The position numbers and the translations under genes were made by a program. A model generated the notes under the pieces. That model did not search any database, was not told the origin of the DNA, and worked only from the letters and a program-made list of their open reading frames with translations. From Methanobacteriota archaeon (GTDB taxonomy: Archaea; Halobacteriota; Halobacteria; Halobacteriales; Halalkalicoccaceae): a DNA stretch of 5,674 bases. Within the stretch, counting starts at the first letter, position 1; each line of letters starts with the position of its first letter. Below, piece by piece: positions 1 to 5,458 of this stretch. The DNA is taken from positions 13,544 to 19,217 of the forward strand of contig JADFQH010000013.1 of assembly GCA_022561895.1 (NCBI GenBank). Reading direction: 5' to 3'.

Positions 1-486
1 GGGCTCGAAGCGGGAAGCACTGCAGGAGAGCCGATCGAAACGGTGCGACGGGTCGGCGATCCGATGCTGGGGGTTGTCGCAGGGCTTATCGTCGGCGCGA
101 CGGAACGCGGGACCGACGTGACGCTCGCCGGCGGAACACAGTTGGCCGGCGCTGCAGCACTCGCCCGCCACGCGGGTGTGGACGCGCCGCTTTCGCTGTC
201 GACGACGTCGTTCGTTGCTGCCGACGGAACCGCGGCTATCGACGGATTGGCGCACGACCTCGAACTGGATCTGTTGATCACGGACCCCTCTTTCGAGAAG
301 CGAGACCATCCGGCCGTAGATGGGTACGTCGCCGGAGAGGCAAAGGAAGGCGTCGGAATGGGTGGTGCGTTGGCCATCCTCGATGGCACTGATGATACGA
401 CGTCCGATCTTTACGAACGGATCACAGCCGTATACGATCGGCTCGTGGCTGCTGATTCCGTATCTGGTCGTTCCCTCGGTTCCTGA
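1..486 (+). CDS. cobT: Archaeal CobT-like nicotinate-nucleotide phosphoribosyltransferase (UPF0284 type), C-terminal part
   Basis: The frame is open from the first base and ends at TGA 484-486, so only the last 161 residues are present; the family is usually about 340-350 aa. Two glycine-rich motifs are visible: GGTQLAG in the first third and KEGVGMGGAL near the end (the Glu codon is at 346-348). The second is the counterpart of the GEGSGAA loop that carries the general-base Glu in bacterial CobT. In the known family the enzyme transfers phosphoribose from nicotinate mononucleotide to the lower-ligand base of cobamides, in cytosolic B12 assembly and salvage. The GTG at 43 lies inside the domain and is not the real start. 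The reading frame is intact here, in contrast to most of what follows. Assignment to the archaeal CobT homologue is from motif recognition; the exact substrate is inferred. Confidence 0.8.
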   Translation, partial: GLEAGSTAGEPIETVRRVGDPMLGVVAGLIVGATERGTDVTLAGGTQLAGAAALARHAGVDAPLSLSTTSFVAADGTAAIDGLAHDLELDLLITDPSFEKRDHPAVDGYVAGEAKEGVGMGGALAILDGTDDTTSDLYERITAVYDRLVAADSVSGRSLGS

Positions 487-610
<124 letters not shown>

Positions 611-797
611 ATGGACCGTAGAAACCACCAGTATAGATGTAATCGAAATCGTACTACACGCAGGCGCTGAGCATCCGAACCTCGCTTGGGTACTCCCATC
701 GAGTATTCTGTCGTCCGTCGCGGGTCTCGGTCTCGGGATGTACTCACCCCGATTTCACGAGCGGACGCGGGACTCTAAGACGGAATCAACTAACTAA
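611..797 (+). pseudogene. Small hydrophobic-segment protein, start codon lost or frameshifted
   Basis: An open frame from 618 to TAA 795-797 encodes about 59 residues with the motif LHAGAEHPNLAW, then a hydrophobic Gly-rich stretch (LPSSILSSVAGLGLGMYS) and a charged tail. This looks like a small single-span membrane protein of the kind seen in haloarchaea. The frame has no ATG, GTG or TTG in the expected position. An ATG at 611 sits just upstream but in another frame, so one missing or extra base around 614-620 would join them. It could be a decayed gene, use a non-standard start, or contain a sequencing error. Function is not known. Confidence is moderate that the frame was once coding and low that it is functional. 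Confidence 0.4.
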
Positions 798-810
798 GAC
801 GACAAAGTAG

Positions 811-823
811 TTTGAATTATAAT
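811..823 (+). promoter_or_regulatory. Possible TATA element upstream of the ureB fragment
   Basis: An AT-rich segment (TTGAATTATAATG) lies about 80 bp before the GTG start of the urease fragment, in otherwise GC-rich DNA. It could be the archaeal TATA box of the former urease operon, giving a leader of roughly 50-60 nt that contains the Shine-Dalgarno site. Nothing else supports it. Confidence 0.3.
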
Positions 824-887
824 GATATCTGCCCTATCGACAGTACAAGCGACACCCGATGGATCGAAACACGGCCGTCCGAACGAC

Positions 888-893
888 GGGAGG
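888..893 (+). promoter_or_regulatory. Shine-Dalgarno site that fixes the ureB start
   Basis: GGGAGG lies 8 nt before the GTG at 902. The frame is open upstream to 812, but this site and the family N-terminus (SDLVPGELL) select GTG 902 as the real start. Confidence 0.65.
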
Positions 894-901
894 ACTCGAT
901 C

Positions 902-1054
902 GTGAGTGATCTCGTCCCCGGCGAGTTACTGACCGACGACGACCCGGCATCGATAAACAACGGCCGCGAAACCGCGACCGTCACCGTCGAGAACATGGGC
1001 GATCGACCCGTGCAGGTCGGCTCCCACTACCACTTCTTCGAGACGAATCCCGCG
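902..1054 (+). pseudogene. ureB: Urease beta subunit, N-terminal fragment
   Basis: The first 51 codons of a urease beta subunit are present, with the family motifs VPGELL, GRETATVTVEN, GDRPVQVGSHYHFFETNPA in order. UreB normally continues with a segment like L-x-F-D-R-x-x-A-x-G-M-R-L and runs to about 100-130 aa in total. Here the homology stops right after NPA, and the following codons (DCRPLRRSG) belong to a different gene read in the wrong frame. No urease alpha, gamma or accessory gene follows. UreB is a structural subunit of the nickel enzyme that hydrolyses urea, and the half-domain left here could not assemble. The start and Shine-Dalgarno are intact, so the break is a deletion or recombination at about 1050-1056. 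The assignment to ureB is strong. Confidence 0.88.
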
Positions 1055-1574
1055 GATTGCCGACCGCTTCGCCGCAGCGGATTACTCTGGTGTCCTCGTC
1101 GATGTGTTGAAGCGTTCGCGGGTCATCGAGATGCTCGACGAGCGTGCGGATTCCTTCGAAGAGACGGGTCTCACGTTCGTTTGCGGTGCCGGTGCGACGC
1201 CCGGCTTCCTCACCGGCGCTGCAGCCATCGCGGCCCAGTCGTTCGTTGAAGTCGAGGAAATTGATATTTGGTGGGATGTCGGTCTGAAGTCCGGCTACGA
1301 GGATAACCGCGGCACGGTCCGCGAGGACATCGCCCATCTCTCGGGGTACGCTATCGAGGACGCTCGCGGGATGACCGACGAGGAGATAGAGGCAATCATC
1401 AACGAGCACGACGGGGGCATCGAGTTCGAGGACATGGAGCACGCTGATGACGTGCTCTTGGAGCGGGCCGGCATCTGCGACGCCGAAGACGTGAGACCGT
1501 TGGCGGGGTCCTCGAGGTGACCTCCGACGAGAAGCCCACGACGATGACGGTGTGCGTCACAGGGCGGACCCACC
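1053..1574 (+). pseudogene. Saccharopine-dehydrogenase-like oxidoreductase, internal fragment with frameshift
   Basis: From about 1053 one frame reads IADRFAAADYSGVLVDVLKR, then TFVCGAGATPGFLTGAAAIA and GLKSGYEDNRGTVREDIAHL, and runs to about 1497. The homology then continues in another frame (VGGVLEVTSDEKPTTMTV, from 1499) to about 1574, which implies a one-base loss (or two-base gain) near 1491-1500. The GAGATPG turn after a beta strand, followed by an alpha/beta region, resembles the central part of saccharopine-dehydrogenase-like NAD(P)-dependent oxidoreductases of haloarchaea. The nucleotide-binding N-terminus and the true C-terminus are missing. The GTG at 1104 falls inside the domain and is unlikely to be a real start. 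The left end abuts the ureB fragment and the right end abuts a transposase remnant on the other strand. Family assignment is moderate; pseudogene status is well supported. Confidence 0.65.
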
Positions 1575-1876
1575 ATTGCAAGAATATCGTTGACAGCGTC
1601 CAGCATGCTGTCTTTCTCCAGTGTGTGCAACCAGTCCATCACCGTCTTTCAGTTCGGTGTGTCGCTGGTATTCGTCGTGACCCCGTTGACTGAGATCGTT
1701 CCAACGGCTGTCCGGAGTACTACTTCCATGATCTCCTCGGGATCGAGGGCTCCGACATCGATTCCTTCCCTCGGAATCAACTCCAGTACCTCCAGAGCAA
1801 GAGACTTCAACTGGGCGTTCGAAATGAACTCGTCCGGATCTGTGAGAACTTCTTTGAGTAAAGGGAAGTTCATCAC
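1573..1876 (-). pseudogene. ISH3/IS4-like transposase, N-terminal remnant with in-frame stop
   Basis: Read on the minus strand from GTG 1876 (or ATG 1873), the frame encodes an acidic helical N-terminus (FPLLKEVLTDPDEF ... EGIDVGALDPEEIMEVVLR), then TAVGTISVNGVTTNTSDTPN, and hits TGA at 1651-1649. The same frame continues directly as KTVMDWLHTLEKDSMLDAVN up to about 1575, so the TGA is a nonsense mutation within one former gene. The pattern (helical head, G-T-x-S-V-N, T-x-T-P, then TVxxWLHxLE and a helix) matches the N-terminal region of haloarchaeal DDE transposases of the ISH3/IS4 kind. The DDE core is missing because the sequence switches to the oxidoreductase fragment. The group is inferred from recall of the family and was not checked. 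Confidence 0.6.
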
Positions 1877-2049
1877 GAGTACATATAAACAGCGGGTGAA
1901 TCAGTGACCTGATTCATCCGCTTCTTTCCGACAAAATGTCAGCTGCGGGGGCTGTTGAGCCAGAGTGAACAACTAGCGATTGTTGCTTATACCCTCTCGG
2001 GCCGTCGGTGACCGTTCACACCACATATCTATTCAGGGGAATGACCTGA
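1877..2049. other. Gap between the transposase remnant and the PIN gene
   Basis: No coding region is visible. It should contain the former outer end of the insertion sequence, but no matching partner terminal repeat could be found in the window, so the boundary cannot be set. It also contains the inverted repeat at 1891-1922 and one copy of a 10-bp direct repeat, TGACCTGATT, at 1905-1914. The second copy is at 2042-2051, overlapping the stop codon of the PIN gene. Confidence 0.5.
1891..1922. repeat. Inverted repeat, 13-bp arms with 6-nt loop
   Basis: The arms AGCGGGTGAATCA (1891-1903) and TGATTCATCCGCT (1910-1922) are complementary except for one position, around the loop GTGACC. The repeat lies 15-46 nt upstream of the transposase remnant's start on the minus strand. 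It could be an operator, a subterminal feature of the insertion sequence, or a hairpin that limits read-through into the transposase. It has no T-run after it, so it is not a classical terminator. Confidence 0.7.
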
Positions 2050-2592
2050 TTACGACCAGCTCTCAGTGACACGGTCGTCGATGAACGCTCTTCCCTCAAC
2101 GATCACTGCGCGATCACCAACCGTGGTTGCACTGAGAACATCGCGGATCGCCGTCTCTGCCAGCGTATCGCTCACGAAGATTGTTACATGTTCGGCGACG
2201 CCGGTCGCGTACTGGTACGCCACGCCCGCAAGAATCGTATCCGTCTTCTCGATCTCGTCTTCCGTGACGTCATCGGCCGATAACGTCGCCATCCGTTTAC
2301 GCGTTCGATCGACGACCGCTGGCACGCCTGAAACGCTGAAGTCGATCGCTGTTGGCTTCAGCCAGCCTGCCTCTTGAGCGGCTCGCAGTCGGTCCCGCTG
2401 ATAACCATACGCTGTCGGGCTGTCACCCAGTTCCTCAGCAACATGTTCAGGAACGGTGACCGTGATATTCTTCTGGGTAACAAACCGCTCGAGTACGATG
2501 TATTTCTCATTGTCCGGGCCGCCCATCGCAAACAGTACGCTGCTGTCGATGACCGCGATGCTGTCTGCAGGAATCGTTTCGGCGTCCGTCAT
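2050..2592 (-). CDS. PIN-domain nuclease, probable toxin of an HTH-PIN pair
   Basis: This is a complete 180-aa protein with the PIN-fold acidic residues in order: Asp16 in AVIDSSVLFA, Glu53/Glu54 in HVAEEL, Asp118 in EKTDTILAGVA and Asp142 in IFVSDTLAE. PIN domains are metal-dependent ribonucleases; many act as toxins that cut tRNA, rRNA or mRNA, and all four metal-binding positions are present here. No signal peptide or membrane segment is seen, so it should be cytosolic. The ATG start overlaps the stop of the upstream winged-helix gene by ATGA, so the two are translationally coupled and share a promoter. Toxin function is inferred from the PIN fold and the operon. A housekeeping RNase role is possible but less likely in this accessory context. 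Confidence 0.82.
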   Translation of the reverse strand: MTDAETIPADSIAVIDSSVLFAMGGPDNEKYIVLERFVTQKNITVTVPEHVAEELGDSPTAYGYQRDRLRAAQEAGWLKPTAIDFSVSGVPAVVDRTRKRMATLSADDVTEDEIEKTDTILAGVAYQYATGVAEHVTIFVSDTLAETAIRDVLSATTVGDRAVIVEGRAFIDDRVTESWS

Positions 2593-3164
2593 TGCTCAGC
2601 AGCGTCGAGAAACGGATCGAAAGCGACCGCGTCTTCAATGACATCCTGCAAGGCGGTGAAGACGGTCATTCCTTCGACCGGATGAACAGCAAGCTTGGTC
2701 GCAGCCGTTCGCTGGGTAAGCTCCCCGTCCAGTATCCGACGGGTGTAGTGGAGCGCCGCCGCGAGTTTGGGGATGCCTTGGCGCTCCACGAACACCCGGA
2801 TATCGTCGCTTTCGAGCTGACGGCCGATGGCGTCGATGAGGACTGGCGTCGCCGCGACTGTTCCCTGGTCAGTGTCCAGTTGCACTCGAATTGGGGCGAC
2901 CGTGACCGTTGTTGGTTGCGGATCGGTCTCCCGTGAGAGGACGCCCATCTCTTCGAGCCGTCCGAGATACTTGTATGTCGTCGAGTGGGGGAGATCGAGA
3001 TCGGCTTTGATCGTCTCGATTGTCACGGGTCCGTGCCGGAGAACGAACGTATACAACTGGGCTAAGGCTGGCGTGTTCAGCAGCTCCGCGACAGTCAGGA
3101 AGTTGTTGATCGGCTCCTCGGGATCCGTGTGCATGGGGGCGATGCAATCGTTTCGTGTTGCCAT
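2589..3164 (-). CDS. Winged-helix DNA-binding protein, partner of the PIN nuclease
   Basis: This 191-aa protein has an N-terminal winged helix at about residues 20-85: a helix with TPALAQLYTFVL, a turn GPVTIETIKADL, the recognition helix PHSTTYKYLGRLEEMGVL, then a beta wing (TTVTVAPIRVQL). The layout is like the ArsR/TrmB-type regulators common in haloarchaea. The C-terminal half (FVERQGIPKLAAALHYTRRI and onward) is helical, unassigned, and could hold the toxin-binding or dimer surface. ATG 3164 is chosen because a TATA-like element sits about 27 bp upstream, as for a leaderless archaeal mRNA; GTG 3167 directly before it and ATG 3134 are alternatives. It overlaps the PIN gene by 4 nt. It most likely represses its own operon and may act as the antitoxin; that role is inferred from gene order. 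Confidence 0.78.
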   Translation of the reverse strand: MATRNDCIAPMHTDPEEPINNFLTVAELLNTPALAQLYTFVLRHGPVTIETIKADLDLPHSTTYKYLGRLEEMGVLSRETDPQPTTVTVAPIRVQLDTDQGTVAATPVLIDAIGRQLESDDIRVFVERQGIPKLAAALHYTRRILDGELTQRTAATKLAVHPVEGMTVFTALQDVIEDAVAFDPFLDAAEQ

Positions 3165-3185
3165 CACAATCTATATTCTATGGAC

Positions 3186-3197
3186 GCAATATTAACT
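3186..3197 (-). promoter_or_regulatory. TATA-box promoter of the HTH-PIN operon, leaderless type
   Basis: On the minus strand the segment AGTTAATATTGC is centred about 27 bp before the ATG at 3164, the distance expected between an archaeal TATA box and the transcription start. The mRNA should therefore begin at or next to the start codon, with no leader, as is usual in haloarchaea. A second AT-rich patch at 3168-3180 lies too close to the start codon to be the TATA box. Confidence 0.6.
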
Positions 3198-3227
3198 GCT
3201 TCGAACAGCGACTCTGGGTGACCGCCA

Positions 3228-3386
3228 GTGTCGCCTCCTGACAGAAGTAACACACACCGTGCGAACGAGATTCTTCAACTCGTTCACGCCGCTGAGGCGC
3301 ATGTTATCAACACGAATCTGTTCATCGAGTTCGAACGGAACGACGCGATTCCGTTGCTCACATGGTTGATCAACGAGTATGATATA
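3228..3386 (+). pseudogene. Probable remnant of a second PIN-domain gene, N-terminal strand only
   Basis: The plus frame reads ANEILQLVHAAEAHVINTNL, then FIEFERNDAIPLLTWLINEY before the similarity fades. HVI-x-TNLFIEFER resembles the first strand and helix of a PIN domain, whose consensus is V-I-D-T-N-x-F-I. The first catalytic residue would be Asn instead of Asp here, and the rest of the domain (E, D and D motifs) is absent. The piece lies directly upstream of the intact HTH-PIN operon, on the opposite strand. It may be the debris of another toxin gene. The match is short, so a chance resemblance cannot be excluded. Confidence 0.35.
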
Positions 3387-3567
3387 CGTCGAGACTGCTG
3401 TTCTCAACGCATGGCATTGTTGGACTTTACACGCACTCAGCCAGTTGATGGGCGCACTCCCGCCACTCTCGATCGATCTTGACTACTGGCGGTTCACCCG
3501 TCCCACAAGTCAATTACTATTCGAGCTAGTTGACCAATGGTGCACGTTCACGCCTACTAATCTACTA
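3370..3567 (+). pseudogene. Unidentified coding-like fragment, possibly a transposase C-terminus
   Basis: After a TGA at 3367 the frame stays open through the Fic upstream region and reads ETAVLNAWHCWTLHALSQLM, then LSIDLDYWRF and TSQLLFELVDQW. The LNAW helix followed by an x-L-D-Y and a SQLLFELV helix resembles the end of ISH3/IS4-type transposases, which carry a YNxW helix after the Y-R-E-K motif and a short terminal helix. The piece has no start and no upstream DDE part. Codon composition is less GC-rich than in the intact genes. The assignment is weak, and the piece could equally be a remnant of something else. Confidence 0.25.
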
Positions 3568-3586
3568 AAACGCGTTTCAGTAGATT
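3559..3586. promoter_or_regulatory. 28-bp palindrome, probable operator of the fic gene
   Basis: The arms AATCTACTAAAACG (3559-3572) and CGTTTCAGTAGATT (3573-3586) are complementary at 13 of 14 positions with no loop. The palindrome ends 30 bp before the fic ATG at 3617 and overlaps the place where a TATA box would be for a leaderless or short-leader transcript. A regulator bound here would block transcription. The Fic protein itself ends in a winged helix, so autoregulation is a reasonable guess. The symmetry is seen directly; the operator role is inferred. Confidence 0.65.
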
Positions 3587-3616
3587 TAGAAGGGGGCAGG
3601 ACGAGTGCTCTGTCAA

Positions 3617-4758
3617 ATGAATCCGGACGAATTTGAAGACGGTCCCGGGTGGATTGAGCCATACGAGGGAGTTCCCTGTTATCAGCCAGCTAGCCTCCCC
3701 CCGGAGATCACGTACACCGACGACCTCCTCCGCGCGTATGGAGACGCACGGTACGCCCTCGGCCAACTCTCGACACTCCATGATGACATCGAAAACGAGA
3801 ACCTCCTCATCGCCCCATTCGTCGTTCGGGAAGCGGCAATGAGTTCCCAGATCGAGGGAACTGATGTGACCGTCTCAGATATCGTCCTTCATAACCTCGA
3901 TGACGACCCTGAACGCTCAGCGGCCACTCTAAGAGACATCCGAGAGGCCTACAACTACGTCGAGGCGATTCGGACGGGATTCGACGCCTTGGATGCGGGA
4001 CGACGAATCGATGAAGAACTCCTCTGTGAGCTTCACGCATCGCTACTCGTCGAGGTCCGTGGCGAGGACAACGCCCCGGGCAGATCCGTGATACCGTGCC
4101 CGTCCTGATCGGGCCAGACACTCACATCGAGAGCGCACGGTTCGTCCCCGCGAATCCGAACAGCGTTCCGCTTCTGCTCGATCAACTGCTTTCATACATC
4201 CGAAGCGGGAGCTACCCGCCACTGATCGATATCGCCATCACCCACTACCAATTCGAGACGATCCATCCCTTCCGCGATGGGAACGGCCGACTCGGACGGT
4301 TGCTGATCATGCTGCAACTGTACCACGCGAACCTCCTCTCTGAACCGTATCTCTACCTCTCAGCATACTTCAATCATTACCGGACGGAGTACTTCGATCG
4401 TCTCCTCGCGGTGAGCCAGCACGGCGAGTGGGAGCCGTGGATCACGTTTGTCTTGAACGCGATTGCCGAACAGGCGATCGATGCGTGCCAGTGTGGGGTC
4501 GAACTCGTGTCGCTCCGATCGGAGTATCGCAGTCGGTTTCCGAACAGTCCAGCAGTCCGGGATGTCATCGACCACCTGTTCGAAGAGCCGTATCTCCAAG
4601 CCGCCCGTGCGATCGAAGCGACTGGCCGCTCGCGCCAAGCGGTCTATGACGCGATCGAGAAACTCAGTGACGAGCGAATCATCGAGGAACTCACTGACAA
4701 AGAACGGAACCGCGTCTATGAAGCGCCGGACATCCTCGTACTCGTCGAATCGCCCTGA
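3617..4758 (+). pseudogene. Fic-family protein AMP-transferase with C-terminal winged helix, frameshifted
   Basis: Domains in order: an N-terminal Fic-N region with the autoinhibitory motif SSQIEGT (residues 76-82, matching [S/T]xxxE[G/N]); the catalytic core with HPFRDGNGRLGR at 4264-4299 (complete HxFx[D/E]GNGRxxR); and a C-terminal winged helix (AARAIEATGRSRQAVYDAI). Fic proteins transfer AMP to a hydroxyl group on target proteins, often as toxins or stress regulators. The first frame stops at TGA 4106-4108, and homology resumes in another frame from about 4081 (QIRDTVPVLIGP). One extra base near 4074-4083 would restore a 380-aa protein, the normal family length. ATG 3617 is preferred; GTG 3605 is an alternative. 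A GTG at 4096 could start the catalytic half on its own. The shift may be real decay, a sequencing error, or programmed. Confidence 0.85.
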
Positions 4759-4770
4759 CCGTCTCTGTGA

Positions 4771-4890
4771 CTGTGGAAGAGAACCACGGTACTGATCCTG
4801 ACGAACGCACTAGCGGATGTGCTCCGTGAGTACGCGTCTCGCTGGGAGATCAAGAGGGGGACTGAGCGCAGCAAGCGATTCATGGCTCTC
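4771..4890 (+). pseudogene. Transposase fragment with mutated Y-R-E-K motif
   Basis: The plus frame reads VLILTNALADVLREYASRWE, then IKRGTERSKRFMAL, and degenerates afterwards. Y-x2-R-x3-E-x6-K is the signature around the last catalytic residue of IS4-group DDE transposases. Here the spacing fits exactly (Y in EYAS, R in SRW, K in SKRF), but the Glu position is Lys (AAG at 4861-ish in GAG-ATC-AAG), so even an intact protein would be inactive. Only about 40 codons remain, between the fic stop and the end of the convergent minus-strand gene, whose last codons overlap it. It may come from the same IS type as the N-terminal remnant at 1573-1876. Confidence 0.5.
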
Positions 4891-5266
4891 GCGGTGACTG
4901 TGAACGAGACGTTGCTGGCAGCAGTTCGGCGAGTGTCCGGTTGAGGATCGCCAGTGCGTCACGGCGAATCGAGGCGTCGTCGACCTCGGCAACATAGTCG
5001 CGGTGCAGATCGATGGAGAGCCCCGGTGCGTCGCTGTAGCTGCCGACGAAGCCACACCGTCCTCGTGGCAGGCTGAGCGTCTGGACAGCTGGTTCGTCTC
5101 CGCGAGCGATGTTCTCGGCGAGCTGCATGGTCACAGTCCCGTCAGCGTGGACGGTCACGAGTCCATCGTGGGTATCGACTTGCAGCTCGTTGAGTATGAA
5201 TTCATGGAGACGTTCACCAGCGGCCGCTCGCTGAGTTGGCGCGTCTGTTGCGATGTCGATGGTCAT
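4880..5266 (-). CDS. Uncharacterised 128-aa protein, second gene of a two-gene operon
   Basis: The complete frame from ATG 5266 to TGA 4880-4882 has clear coding character: acidic composition, a helical head (TQRAAAGERLHEFILNEL), a beta segment GLVTVHADGTVTMQLAENI, a PRGRCGFVGSYS turn and a terminal helix (RRDALAILNRTLAELLP). It resembles small hypothetical proteins of haloarchaeal plasmids, but no function is recognised. No catalytic motif, signal peptide or membrane span is seen. The ATG overlaps the stop of the 51-aa gene upstream by ATGA, so the two are coupled. The last residues (SRSQSPREP) overlap the transposase fragment on the other strand and look unlike the rest, so the original C-terminus may have been replaced. 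Confidence 0.75.
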   Translation of the reverse strand: MTIDIATDAPTQRAAAGERLHEFILNELQVDTHDGLVTVHADGTVTMQLAENIARGDEPAVQTLSLPRGRCGFVGSYSDAPGLSIDLHRDYVAEVDDASIRRDALAILNRTLAELLPATSRSQSPREP

Positions 5267-5418
5267 TGCGATCGGGTCACCTCCGCCTCGGTCGGATCAT
5301 CACGCTTGTTTGTCTTGTGGGCCTCTTGGTCGCCCTGTTCGACTGTCTGTTCCTCGTCGGGTCGCGAGAGCAACACGCGTTCGTCGAAGGTTCGTTCGTA
5401 GATGTCTCGAAGTGGCAT
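5263..5418 (-). CDS. Small 51-aa acidic protein, first gene of the two-gene operon
   Basis: ATG 5418 to TGA 5263-5265 encodes 51 residues, starting PLRDIYERTFDERVLLSRPD and continuing as a very polar, acidic and probably disordered tail (DEEQTVEQGDQEAH). The stop overlaps the next gene's start by ATGA. A weak Shine-Dalgarno-like GAGGCG lies about 7-12 nt before the ATG. The frame is open upstream to 5463 but has no other start codon there. No family is recognised. The overlap and the amino-acid bias support it as real; the short length limits certainty. Confidence 0.6.
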   Translation of the reverse strand: MPLRDIYERTFDERVLLSRPDEEQTVEQGDQEAHKTNKRDDPTEAEVTRSQ

Positions 5419-5458
5419 TTTGATCGCCTCACGCGGAGCGATGCTGAGAAAGGCACGA

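Noticed and set aside
1055..1249. Continuation of the ureB frame past residue 51
   Set aside because: It is rich in Arg and Cys and has no urease similarity; it is the wrong frame of the oxidoreductase fragment.
981..1442. A minus-strand open frame of about 150 codons across the ureB/oxidoreductase joint
   Set aside because: It is antisense to two recognisable plus-strand coding fragments and crosses their junction; such shadows are common in GC-rich haloarchaeal DNA.
2066..2685. Plus-strand open frames opposite the PIN gene
   Set aside because: Their Ser/Thr/Arg-rich composition, and their position antisense to a complete PIN domain with all catalytic residues, mark them as shadows.
3192..3407. 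Minus-strand open frame of 71 codons upstream of the HTH gene
   Set aside because: It covers the promoter of the HTH-PIN operon, ends in an Arg-rich low-complexity stretch and shows no known motif.
4360..4638. Minus-strand open frames within the fic catalytic half
   Set aside because: They are antisense to the clear Fic motif and winged helix.
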